Source: Deltaproteobacteria bacterium HGW-Deltaproteobacteria-12 (lineage in GTDB: Bacteria > Desulfobacterota > Syntrophia > Syntrophales > Smithellaceae). From it: a stretch of DNA of 64,000 nucleotides. The stretch covers positions 45,876 to 109,875 of the forward strand of contig PHBK01000024.1 of assembly GCA_002840565.1 (NCBI GenBank), written 5' to 3'. Positions 17,123 through 24,976 of this stretch are shown here, in pieces; the first letter of the stretch is position 1; every line of letters starts with the position of its first letter. The notes beneath the pieces were generated by a model. That model was given only the letters and a program-made list of their open reading frames with translations, made no database searches and was not told where the DNA came from. Position numbers and translations under genes: made by a program.

Positions 17123-17854
17123 TCAGTTGCCGCCACAGCATTTTTTATATTTCCGGCCGCTTCCGCAAGGGCACAATTCGTTGCGGCCGACTTTTCCGGC
17201 AGGACGGGAGCCTTGTTCCGGAGCACCCGGAAACATCTTTTTATGCAGCTTTTGACCGTGTTCCCGGATGATATCAACACACACAGGCAACATGCCAAAC
17301 AGAATATCTTCCATCTCTTCGTCGGTCTTGTTTGTATGACCGGGCAAAGCTTCAAAGATTCCATCCCTTTCCTCAGGTATGGCGATGGCTGTTACGATGC
17401 AACATGAATTAATCAAATCTTTGATTTCTTCCGGCATTGCATCATCATTTTTGTTTGTATGGTCTTCAGACATTTCCCATAAGTGCGGCCGCAGGGAGAG
17501 AGCCAAAAACAGGCCATACGCCCATCCCTCAACCAGTTCAAAATCATCATCAGTTATCTTACTATAGTCAAACGGAAATTTAAGCCTGCCCTCGTTATAG
17601 TCCTTCATTATGCGGTTGTAGGCAGCCATAAGATGACCAATGCATTCCTGAGCGTTTCTTTCGTCGTCAAATAAAGGCCCGTCCTTGCCGAAAACAACGG
17701 GAAACCATTCGCTGGGCATGATTGGTTCCGGAGTCACAGCCAGGCCGAAAAGAAATCCATGCAGTTCTTCCAGATAAAGGCTGGCTTCGCAATCCGCAAC
17801 CTGGGACAGAGTATAATCCAGATTTTTCGCTTCTGCTGCTGTAAACATTTTCAT
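17123..17854 (-). CDS. YecA/UPF0149-family protein with C-terminal SEC-C zinc motif
   Basis: 243 residues. The first 200 match the UPF0149 helical domain (SLYLEELHGFLFGLAVTPEP, the GWAYGLFLALSL segment, and LFGMLPVCVDIIREHG). The end NELCPCGSGRKYKKCCGGN is a SEC-C zinc finger, the C-x-C-x8-CC metal-binding motif of SecA tails. YecA-type proteins bind ribosomes or SecA in some bacteria; the role here is unknown. It precedes the cas3 stump and may share its transcript, but a link with CRISPR is not shown. Confidence 0.88.
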   Translation of the reverse strand: MKMFTAAEAKNLDYTLSQVADCEASLYLEELHGFLFGLAVTPEPIMPSEWFPVVFGKDGPLFDDERNAQECIGHLMAAYNRIMKDYNEGRLKFPFDYSKITDDDFELVEGWAYGLFLALSLRPHLWEMSEDHTNKNDDAMPEEIKDLINSCCIVTAIAIPEERDGIFEALPGHTNKTDEEMEDILFGMLPVCVDIIREHGQKLHKKMFPGAPEQGSRPAGKVGRNELCPCGSGRKYKKCCGGN

Positions 17855-17866
17855 GGTATCACCTTT

Positions 17867-18037
17867 TCACCCCGCTAGAGACAGGCAGTGTTTTAGCCAA
17901 TTCTTCAGATAGCGCTTGCCCATCCCTGTTCTTAGATATTTCTCCTTTACAAAAGCCTCTGTTCTATTAAGTGAGGCCTCGTAATATATTACTACCACTC
18001 TATCCCCATAGCGTGTCCGATGAGAAAATATATTCGA
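17867..18037 (-). pseudogene. GIY-YIG endonuclease remnant (C-terminal part)
   Basis: An open stretch with no start codon reads RYGDRVVVIYYEASLNRTEA, then FVKEKYLRTGMGKRYLKNWL, then KHCLSLAG and a stop. VIYYEA followed by Glu-Lys-Tyr-Leu and GMGKRYLKN is the second half of small GIY-YIG domain proteins (UvrC-like, about 85-100 residues). The GIY-YIG catalytic half is missing and a TAA lies at 18038-18040. It is a decayed neighbour of the defence genes. Confidence 0.65.
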
Positions 18038-18121
18038 TTACTTCCGCATGATACGCACACTCGCTGCATTGCTGCAGAATTTATCATTGATAAAACATCA
18101 TCTGGTTAAAATCTCCCCTTG

Positions 18122-18142
18122 CCCCTCTTTGCCAAAGAGGGG
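18122..18142. terminator. Hairpin after the YhcG-type nuclease gene
   Basis: CCCCTCTTT and AAAGAGGGG form a perfect 9-bp stem with a 3-base loop, 6 bases past the stop of the gene at 18148. It may act as a terminator; as it lacks a clear T-run it may equally be a REP-like element of the type seen at 5881. Confidence 0.5.
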
Positions 18143-18147
18143 AATTG

Positions 18148-19167
18148 CTATTTAAGGTCATCCATTAATTTAGCTATCTGTTCCGGGGCGGGCAGCTCTT
18201 TTCTGAGCGCAACAGGCAGTTTCGATACTATTTGATATTTTGCAACGCCGATGGGTTTTCGACTTTGGCGTAATGCATACTCGACAATCGTTTGGTTTTT
18301 GTCTTTGCACAAGATGATGCCGATTGAGGGATTTTCACTTTTCTCTTTGACTGTTTCATCCAGCGCCGTCAGATAAAATTGCATTTTGCCGACATACTCA
18401 GGCAGAAATTTCCCCGCTTTAAGTTCGATGGCCACCAGGCATTTCAAACGGCGATGGTAAAGCAGAACATCAATGAAGAATTCATTGCCGTCAATTTCCA
18501 GCCGGAATTGATTGCCGGCAAAAGTAAATGCGCCGCCCATTTCAACAAGAAAGCGGTTGATGTTATTCATCAGCGAACGCTCCAGTTCTATTTCACTGTG
18601 TTCATCGCCCAGCTCCAGAAAGTCAAAGGTGTATTCGTCTTTCACTGCCAGCTTGGCCTGATTCTTGATTTTCGTTGGCAATGCTTTATCGAAATTGGTC
18701 TGGTTTAGAAGAGTTTTTTCATAAGTTTGATTATCAATATGGTGGATCAGAACATTTTTAGTCCAGCCCATGCGGCGGGTCATGCGGATATAGAATTCGC
18801 GTTGAAGATCGTCTTTGCACTGCAAAATGATGATGTTATGGGTCCAGCCTATTTCTCTCACTAATGGTGAGAGTTTTTCATTGCCTGCATATGTCTGATA
18901 AAATTGCTTCATCCGCCACAGGTTTTGTGAGGAAAATCCTTGAATGCCCGGAAATTCCTTTTGTAAATCAGCTGCCAGTTTTTCAACAACCGATTTACCC
19001 CATCCTGCTTGTTCCTGCCGCTCAACAATCATTCTGCCGATATCCCCGTAGAGGTCAATGAGTTCTTTATTAACGGCCTTCAGCGCATCATATTGCGCCT
19101 TGCGGATTCTGTCTTTAGCGGAATTCAAAAGCTGGATATATGTTTTTTGATCGGCAACTTTTGTCAT
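18148..19167 (-). CDS. YhcG-type PD-(D/E)XK nuclease (DUF1016)
   Basis: 339 residues from MTKVADQKTYIQLLNSAKDR at 19167, which has GGAGGGTGAA directly upstream. The N-terminal DUF1016 helical domain (VVEKLAADLQKEFPGIQGFS, NLWRMKQFYQTY) is followed by the nuclease core: FFIDVLLYHRRLKCLVAIEL and KAGKFLPEYVGKMQFYLTAL, giving the D-x(n)-E-x-K pattern (D in FFID, E and K in IELKAG). Family members are putative recombination or restriction nucleases common in mobile and defence regions. Complete in length. Confidence 0.9.
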   Translation of the reverse strand: MTKVADQKTYIQLLNSAKDRIRKAQYDALKAVNKELIDLYGDIGRMIVERQEQAGWGKSVVEKLAADLQKEFPGIQGFSSQNLWRMKQFYQTYAGNEKLSPLVREIGWTHNIIILQCKDDLQREFYIRMTRRMGWTKNVLIHHIDNQTYEKTLLNQTNFDKALPTKIKNQAKLAVKDEYTFDFLELGDEHSEIELERSLMNNINRFLVEMGGAFTFAGNQFRLEIDGNEFFIDVLLYHRRLKCLVAIELKAGKFLPEYVGKMQFYLTALDETVKEKSENPSIGIILCKDKNQTIVEYALRQSRKPIGVAKYQIVSKLPVALRKELPAPEQIAKLMDDLK

Positions 19168-19365
19168 TTCACCCTCCAATTTTTACCAACTATGATCTCA
19201 CCTCTCCTCTTCCATAGCGTGTCCTACAAGAATATTTTGTGTGCCTGTAAAAAATATTTACTTGTTGCTATTTATTCACAGACACTTGTATCATGCTTCC
19301 TGGATTCCCCAGTCAAGCCGGGGAATGACAAAAAGGGTGTAGAAATCATTATGAGACCATTATTG

Positions 19366-19637
19366 CTATAAAAATGCACCCAGTTCTTTTAAACATTCGT
19401 CGATACCCGTTACGCGTGCACCGCTTGCTATAGGATAGCCCAAATCGATCATCGGGCAAACAACCCGGTTGTTTTCATGATTAGTGCCAGTTCCGTCCAG
19501 GTAAACGACATCAATTCAATATAATTAACAAGTGTTGATTTGCCGCATTGCCGCGGCCCGATCAATGCTGTAAAGGGGTTATGGTTGAGGGATTGCTGTA
19601 ATTCGTTTGCTGCGTATCGGTGAATATAACTTTGCAT
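19366..19637 (-). pseudogene. Truncated AAA ATPase joined out of frame to a foreign tail
   Basis: The first part, MQSYIHRYAANELQQSLNHN then PFTALIGPRQCGKSTLVNYI, is the start of a DUF4143-type ATPase with an intact Walker A (GPRQCGKS). Homology ends there. In another frame a second coding-like stretch runs DVVYLDGTGTNHENNRVVCP, MIDLGYPIASGARVTGID, ECLKELGAFL and stops at 19366-19368. That tail is not from the same family and I do not recognise it. The junction near 19515 looks like a deletion scar. A full-length relative is at 3129-4256. Confidence 0.65.
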
Positions 19638-19696
19638 ATTGTCACCACCAGTTACAATTTACAAAGATAATACCATAAAAAAATATACTTGGATTT

Positions 19697-19723
19697 GGGG
19701 ACACGTAACAAGTACAAGTCCCT
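19697..19723. repeat. 27-bp GGGGACA palindrome, copy 2
   Basis: GGGGACACGTAACAAGTACA followed by AGTCCCT. Its reverse complement matches the element at 3090-3116 at 25 of 27 bases. The two copies lie near the left and right ends of the defence island. Confidence 0.7.
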
Positions 19724-19757
19724 AAATTCTCAAGCGGAGAGAGTGAGTTAATGATGT

Positions 19758-20720
19758 TTACGACGGCTGATTAATAGCCGAGAGCTGCCAGGAATTGCTT
19801 CCCACCGGACGTGTATATGTCCAGAATTCTTCGAATTTAACCGGTTCTGTTTTACTGCCGGAGATTACGTTGCCTGTTGTTTCATCCGTAGTATAATCCA
19901 GCAGGTTGGCCGTAAACCTCACGGTGACAAAGTCCTTGCCTGCTTCCTGCCAGACTTCGCTTAACTCTACCTGCCGCACGGCGATGTTTTCCAGACGGTT
20001 GATCTGTTTTTTCTTCTTGAGATCGTCGGCATCGCCCTGGATGATACCGTACATTTCAGATGTCAACATGTTGCGAACTGATGACATATCGCGGTTAGCC
20101 CAGGCCCCCTGCACTTTGAAAAAGGCATCCATGCATTGATCCTTGAATTTCTGCTCGTCAAAAGACGCATCCATCTGCCGGATGTGGCTGATCCCGGCGG
20201 CAATTTCCGATACCCCCGCCGGCGATCCGTAAGCCGGCGCAAAACCTGATTGCTGAGGCTGCGGCATCTCTGCCGTGCGATAAGCAGCCGGACCGGCCGT
20301 CGCTTCCGCTTCCCGCCGTCTCCTTTTAATGTACCACCAGATGCCGTAAAGAATGCCGCCGATCAGGATGATTTCAAACAGGCCGATTCCCCCGCCGCCG
20401 ACTCCATCACCGCTGCCGAATCCCAGGCTCCGGAAAAGCATCCCGCCGATCATGCCGCCGACAATTCCACCGGCTATGCCCCGCATAAAGCCGCCGCTCT
20501 GCGACGGAGCCGCCTGCTGAGCAGGTGCCGGCGCCATCCGGGATGGGCTCGACGGCGCGGCCGACGGAGAACTGGGTGCTGAATAAGAACGCGAGCCGCG
20601 GCTGCCGAAAGATCGGCTTCCGCCGGCGCGGGCGTAAGCGTCAAGCTCCAAAATGTAAGTTACAAAAAAGAACAGGCTGAATACCATCAACCCGTATTTG
20701 ATCCATCTGCTGGAAAACAT
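19758..20720 (-). CDS. Tim44-like domain membrane protein
   Basis: 320 residues. An N-terminal signal or anchor segment (YGLMVFSLFFFVTYILEL) is followed by a Ser/Pro/Ala-rich low-complexity stretch, a glycine-rich hydrophobic pair (FMRGIAGGIVGGMIGGMLF and IGLFEIILIGGILYGIWWYI), a basic stop-transfer (KRRRREAE) and a soluble Tim44 domain (about 175-318; DQCMDAFFKVQGAWANRDMS, VRFTANLLDYT, FEEFWTYTRP). In bacteria this layout is widespread, and the domain probably binds membrane or protein partners; no exact role is known. The domain faces the cytoplasm if the second segment is an anchor, which is inference. Confidence 0.85.
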   Translation of the reverse strand: MFSSRWIKYGLMVFSLFFFVTYILELDAYARAGGSRSFGSRGSRSYSAPSSPSAAPSSPSRMAPAPAQQAAPSQSGGFMRGIAGGIVGGMIGGMLFRSLGFGSGDGVGGGGIGLFEIILIGGILYGIWWYIKRRRREAEATAGPAAYRTAEMPQPQQSGFAPAYGSPAGVSEIAAGISHIRQMDASFDEQKFKDQCMDAFFKVQGAWANRDMSSVRNMLTSEMYGIIQGDADDLKKKKQINRLENIAVRQVELSEVWQEAGKDFVTVRFTANLLDYTTDETTGNVISGSKTEPVKFEEFWTYTRPVGSNSWQLSAINQPS

Positions 20721-21035
20721 ATTTCTATCCTTGGTTTTTTGTTTTATTTTCTATCCTATTGAAAGATGCTGTTCTTGTCAATGTTATTCCCCGGGCCATC
20801 ATTGCCTGATAATTATTAAATTATTTCGATATATTAGCATATACCATTTTCCCGTCCTCCGTCGGCGGCTGCATCGGAATTACCTATTGTCATTACTACA
20901 AGTCAGCTGGTGGATGTTGATATCTTTAAGCTTTTTCCTGTCACTTGTCACTCGTGATGAAGTCATAAAAACGGACTTTTTACGAGACCATCACCCGTTA
21001 CTATTCAGTGCAAAGAATCAGCCATATCAGGGCTC
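20721..21035. other. Intergenic stretch without a gene
   Basis: 315 bases upstream of the Tim44-like gene and downstream of the DUF3795 gene. Frames crossing it are low-complexity and without ribosome-binding sites. GACTTTTTACGAGACCATC at about 20973 resembles a dispersed motif I recall from related genomes, unverified. Nothing else was found. Confidence 0.5.
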
Positions 21036-21557
21036 TCAGAGAGATCCATCTAATTCTTCAGCCACGGACGCTTTGCAATACCGGCAGCGCTGTGCACCCC
21101 GGAAAAGCGGTTTTCCGCAGTGAGAACAATGATAGCGCTCGCATACCGACCGCGCCCACTCTATGCTCCCTGCTTCATCACCCTGCTCCTTTACTTTCTC
21201 CCGCCAGATGGGAATTGTATTTTTCATAACTCTTTTACCCGTGGCAAAGCCGAAATTTTCGATATGGCTGCAAGGCCACTCCCCGCATTGATGACAGGAA
21301 TAGTATCCTTTGGCTTTTACGCAATCCCTGATTGAACAAGTCTTGCAATAAACATACAAGTTCTCCGGCGGATCAGGCTGCATACAACCCAGACATTCTG
21401 TCTGTTCCGGCGCTGTCCCGTAAAGTGCTCCCATTGTTGCCTTGAATTTCTCGTTGGCATCCCTCGTGGAGATATAAACGCCGCAGGAACCGCAGTATAA
21501 TCCGCAGGGCGCCATCAATGACTTATTGCGTATTTCATCTTCTTTCCAGCCTTCCAT
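21036..21557 (-). CDS. Cysteine-rich DUF3795-type protein
   Basis: 173 residues with 18 or so cysteines. The start (LMAPCGLYCGSCGVYISTRD) is the DUF3795 signature, C-x3-C-x2-C. It is followed by TECLGCMQP, YCKTCSIRDCVKAKGYYSCHQCGEWPC, and a C-terminal double zinc ribbon (RYHCSHCGKPLFRGAQRCRYCKA). The cysteine pattern suggests iron-sulfur or zinc binding. The function of the family is unknown; it is frequent in anaerobes. The start at 21557 has GGGAGG upstream. Confidence 0.82.
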   Translation of the reverse strand: MEGWKEDEIRNKSLMAPCGLYCGSCGVYISTRDANEKFKATMGALYGTAPEQTECLGCMQPDPPENLYVYCKTCSIRDCVKAKGYYSCHQCGEWPCSHIENFGFATGKRVMKNTIPIWREKVKEQGDEAGSIEWARSVCERYHCSHCGKPLFRGAQRCRYCKASVAEELDGSL

Positions 21558-21582
21558 GTTTCCCTCCTTTGTTCCCGTCCAA

Positions 21583-21879
21583 CTAGACCTTTATTTTTCT
21601 TAGTTCCGGTTGCGGATGCTGCCGGTAAAAAATGACTATGTTGCCGATAATGCCGACAACCTCGCTTTTCGTCGCTGCGGTAATTTCGGCCGCTATTTCC
21701 TTCTTCTCTGCCTTGAATTCCAGAAACTTTACTTTAATCAATTCATGATCTTTCAGGGCGGCATCCACGGATGCTATTAATTGCCCGCTGACACCGTTTC
21801 TGCCTACCATCACCACCGGTTTTAAATGATGCGCCAGAGAGCGCAGATATTTTTTAGCCGAGCCTTTGAGTTTTTCCAT
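21583..21879 (-). CDS. yhbY: YhbY-type ribosome-assembly RNA-binding protein
   Basis: 98 residues, the normal length for a single CRM (CRS1/YhbY) domain. Marks: SAKKYLRSLAHHLKPVVMVG, the GRNGVSGQLIASVDAALKDH loop (GxxG RNA-binding), ELIKVKF and IIGNIVIFYR. YhbY associates with 50S precursors and helps ribosome assembly. It is divergent from the patatin gene, with about 180 bases between them. Confidence 0.93.
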   Translation of the reverse strand: MEKLKGSAKKYLRSLAHHLKPVVMVGRNGVSGQLIASVDAALKDHELIKVKFLEFKAEKKEIAAEITAATKSEVVGIIGNIVIFYRQHPQPELRKIKV

Positions 21880-21999
21880 TAGTTCCTTTTTCCCTTAAAA
21901 ATTATATTTATTTTTTATTGATATATCATACTCGGGACGCGGACGGTATAATTTTGATTGCCCGGAAAAAATACAATCGCCCCTATCTTTCCTTTATTC

Positions 22000-22028
22000 T
22001 TGACAAATCGCCGCCTTTTTCTTACTGT
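22000..22028 (+). promoter_or_regulatory. Candidate promoter for the patatin gene
   Basis: TTGACA at 22000-22005, a perfect -35 box, and a weak -10 TACTGT at 22023-22028 with a 17-base spacer. It lies 32 bases before the ATG at 22060. A better-looking TATAAA a few bases on is too far from the -35. Confidence 0.4.
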
Positions 22029-22059
22029 ATAAAACAAAACATAACGGGAATAAAATTCC

Positions 22060-23109
22060 ATGAAAAAATCACCGGCAAGTTCCCCCGTTGTCTCCGAAAA
22101 GAAAAAGATCAACCTGGCATTGCAGGGCGGCGGCGCACATGGTGCTTTTACCTGGGGCGTGCTGGACACCCTGCTTGCTGATGAGCGCCTGGAAATTGAA
22201 GGAATCGTCGGCACCAGCGCCGGAGCGGTAAACGCGGCAATTCTTGCCTACGGCCTGGAAGCGGGCGGAAGGGAAAAAGCCCGGGAACTGCTGGACCGGT
22301 TTTGGAAATTCAACTCCCAATACAGCCAGTGCTCTCCTTTTCAACCGACGGTCTGCGACATAATATTCGGCGGCAAGGGGTCAATGGAATATTCTCCCGC
22401 CTGGCAGATGTTTGCAACTTTTTCACGCATGCTTTCTCCCTATCAGTGGAATCCCCAAAACAATAATGTTTTTAAAGATATGCTCAAAGAGCTGATCGAC
22501 TTTGCACACCTGCAGAAAGCACGCAACACCAAGCTTTTTATCTGTGCCACCAACGTACTAACCGGCCGCCTGAAAGTTTTTGAAAATCGTGAAATTACGC
22601 CGGAAATGATTCTGGCTTCCGCGTGCCTGCCTTACCTGTATCAGGCTCCGGAAATCAACGGGGAGTATTACTGGGATGGCGGTTATATGGGCAATCCGCC
22701 TATTTTCCCCGTTATTTATAATACGGATTGTCATGATGTCTTAATTGTCCAGATAAATCCCATCAACATTCCCGAAGTTCCGCAGAGCGCCAATGCAATA
22801 TTCGACCGGATCAACGCCTTAAGCTTCAATTCCAGCTTGATGCGCGAAATGCGGGCGATTCATTTTGTCACTTCTTTAATTGAAAAAGGTGAGCTTGATC
22901 CGGCCAAATACAAGCTAACCTACATTCACACGATCGACGCCGAAGAAGAAATGGCCAGACTGTCCGCTTCGAGCAAAATGAATCTGGACATGGAGTTTCT
23001 GCAATATCTATTTGACACCGGCAAAGAAAAAGCCGCCGAATTCCTCCAGAATCATTACGATAAAATCGGTAAAAAATCTTCCACGGATGTGGCGGCAAAG
23101 TTTTTCTGA
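22060..23109 (+). CDS. Patatin-like phospholipase (cytosolic)
   Basis: 349 residues. The oxyanion loop LQGGGAHGAF is at 21-30, the nucleophile elbow GTSAG puts Ser53 in GxSxG, and the catalytic Asp lies in YWDGGYMGNPP near residue 208, so the Ser-Asp dyad is complete. No signal peptide. RssA/YlaK-like patatins hydrolyse acyl esters of phospholipids. The substrate is unknown. It leads a run of co-directional genes with a second patatin and a FecR protein. The ribosome-binding site is weak. Confidence 0.9.
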   Translation: MKKSPASSPVVSEKKKINLALQGGGAHGAFTWGVLDTLLADERLEIEGIVGTSAGAVNAAILAYGLEAGGREKARELLDRFWKFNSQYSQCSPFQPTVCDIIFGGKGSMEYSPAWQMFATFSRMLSPYQWNPQNNNVFKDMLKELIDFAHLQKARNTKLFICATNVLTGRLKVFENREITPEMILASACLPYLYQAPEINGEYYWDGGYMGNPPIFPVIYNTDCHDVLIVQINPINIPEVPQSANAIFDRINALSFNSSLMREMRAIHFVTSLIEKGELDPAKYKLTYIHTIDAEEEMARLSASSKMNLDMEFLQYLFDTGKEKAAEFLQNHYDKIGKKSSTDVAAKFF

Positions 23110-23180
23110 TTGTTTGCTCCTTTCTCCTAACTTCATGAGCCTGATTGAGCAAATGTTATTGCTTTCAGGAGGCAGCGTAA

Positions 23181-23405
23181 ATGGAATATTTGCTGGTAAA
23201 GCATCCGGACGACCGGGAAGTTTTGATCGACGCAACTGTTCAGGGCCGCACTAATAAAACCATTGAAGTGGAAAAAGGCACCCACATCATTTCTTTAAAA
23301 TCACCTCCGCAGAATTTCCGTCCCCGGCAAAAGAAGATCAAGCTTGCCGGAACTTCACCGCTTGCACCCAGGGAGGTGAAATTTGCCCAAAAACAGCGGG
23401 TTTAA
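23181..23405 (+). CDS. Small PEGA-like protein (74 aa)
   Basis: A real gene although short: CAGGAGGC stands 8-9 bases before the ATG. The sequence VLIDATVQGRTNKTIEVEKG followed by THIISLKSPPQNFRP has the V-x-ID...G-x-T...G-x-H-x-I-x-L pattern of PEGA domains, small beta-sandwich modules at the cell surface. No signal peptide is visible, so its location is unclear. Its last codons overlap the start of the next patatin by 23 bases and hold that gene's ribosome-binding site, which suggests coupled translation. Confidence 0.72.
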   Translation: MEYLLVKHPDDREVLIDATVQGRTNKTIEVEKGTHIISLKSPPQNFRPRQKKIKLAGTSPLAPREVKFAQKQRV

Positions 23406-24954
23406 TCCCCAAAGCAAGCTTTGGAAACAATTCGCGAGTTGGCTGCGGAGTATTATACCCTCCGCCGTGCGGGATTGTTCGACTTACAAATTTCAACCTG
23501 TGACCTCGCGTAACCTTCAGGTTATTAGGTTATGCACTGCGCTTTTGAAATTGGAGTCTCACAATAAACTTTACCTGTGCCTGGTCTTATTTATTACGGC
23601 GACAGTTTTCATCGGCTGTGCTCATTATCCGCAAAACCAGCCACTCGAATCAGCACCGGTAACCGGCACTCATGATTTTGGCCGCCTTAACTCACCGGAA
23701 AACTCTGATGAAACTTTTGTTGTGCTCACCTTCTCCGGCGGCGGCACGCGTGCTGCGGCCCTGGCTTACGGTGTCCTGGCCAAATTGCAGGAGACCCGGA
23801 TTGATAAAAACAGGAAGTCGCTGCTCGATGAAGTTGATGTGATTTCGACCGTATCCGGCGGATCATTTACCGGCGCTTATTACGCTCTTTTCGGCAACAG
23901 GATTTTTGCCGAATTTAAGGATAAATTCCTCTACCGGGATCTGGAAGCGGAGCTGCTCCGGAAAATGTTCAACCCGGTCAACTGGTGGCGTCTGGCTTCC
24001 CCCTATTTCAGCCGTATAGATCTTGCCGCCGAAATTTACGATGCAAGTATTTTCGAGAGTCAGACATACGGCACGCTGGCGCAAAGGTCCAAAAAACCAT
24101 TCCTGATCGTCAATGCCACCAATCTTTACCAGGGCGCCCGCTTCGAATTTACCGGCCGGCAGTTTCGCTATCTGGGTTCCGACATCAACTCCTATCCGGT
24201 TGCCCGCGCCGTGGCCGCATCTTCCGCTTTTCCGTTTCTGCTCTCGCCGGTCAGTCTGGTTAATTACCCCTATCCGGCGGAAAAAAAGATCACCCTGCCG
24301 GATGAAATGGCGGCCGGGGATTACCGGACTAATAAACGCCGTTACTATGCCGCCTGGAATAATAATATCTACGCGGATGAGAAAGAGCATCCTTATGTCC
24401 ATCTGACGGATGGAGGTCTGGCCGATAATTTAGGCCTGAGGGCTGTTTACGATCTCTATGTCCGTGAAGAAATCCGCGCTAAAATCAATAACGGTAAAAT
24501 TAAACGCCTGCTGATAATTGTCGTCAACGCCAAAGCGGCGAAAAGAGAAACATTCGATAAAAATGAAGTGCCTCCCGGTCTGACAACCGTAGCTTACAAA
24601 ACTGCCACCGTTTCCATGGACAACTACTCTTTGGATACGGTGGAAGTATTCACCAATTTGTTCAATGAGCGGATCAGGGAGCAGCAGAATATCGAGGCCT
24701 GTCAACAATTCCTTGACCGGCAGGCCAAAGACGGCTACAAAATCCCCTCGCTGGCCGGTGGAAATTTAAAGCTTTATGTAGCGGACTTGTCTTTCGACGA
24801 TCTGGCCGAGCCTCAGCTGCGGGATTATTTTAACAGTCTGCCGACATCTTTTAAACTGTCGCCGGAACAGGTGGATAATCTGATTGACATTGGTGGTAAA
24901 CTGCTCGATCAGCATCCGGAATTTCAAAAATTCCTTGCCGACAACACTAAATAA
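23383..24954 (+). CDS. Patatin-like phospholipase lipoprotein
   Basis: 523 residues if started at the TTG at 23383, which has a strong GGGAGGTGAA site. Internal segment LYLCLVLFITATVFIGC ends in a lipobox with Cys79, which would fit a start near the TTG at 23551; the export signal is certain, the start is not. The patatin core is complete: TFSGGGTRAAALAYGVL, nucleophile Ser158 in STVSGGSF, and LTDGGLADNLG with the catalytic Asp. It is probably a lipid-anchored phospholipase facing the periplasm or the outer membrane. C-terminal 150 residues are helical. Follows the PEGA-like gene. Confidence 0.88.
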   Translation: MPKNSGFNPQSKLWKQFASWLRSIIPSAVRDCSTYKFQPVTSRNLQVIRLCTALLKLESHNKLYLCLVLFITATVFIGCAHYPQNQPLESAPVTGTHDFGRLNSPENSDETFVVLTFSGGGTRAAALAYGVLAKLQETRIDKNRKSLLDEVDVISTVSGGSFTGAYYALFGNRIFAEFKDKFLYRDLEAELLRKMFNPVNWWRLASPYFSRIDLAAEIYDASIFESQTYGTLAQRSKKPFLIVNATNLYQGARFEFTGRQFRYLGSDINSYPVARAVAASSAFPFLLSPVSLVNYPYPAEKKITLPDEMAAGDYRTNKRRYYAAWNNNIYADEKEHPYVHLTDGGLADNLGLRAVYDLYVREEIRAKINNGKIKRLLIIVVNAKAAKRETFDKNEVPPGLTTVAYKTATVSMDNYSLDTVEVFTNLFNERIREQQNIEACQQFLDRQAKDGYKIPSLAGGNLKLYVADLSFDDLAEPQLRDYFNSLPTSFKLSPEQVDNLIDIGGKLLDQHPEFQKFLADNTK

Positions 24955-24976
24955 AAAAGGATAAAAGGTAAAGAAA

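Noticed and set aside
17005..17364. Frame continuing upstream of the cas3 stump to 17364 (176 residues)
   Set aside because: This part is antisense-like overlap with the YecA gene and the GGGGACA stem-loop; the good ribosome-binding site and homology start at 17004.
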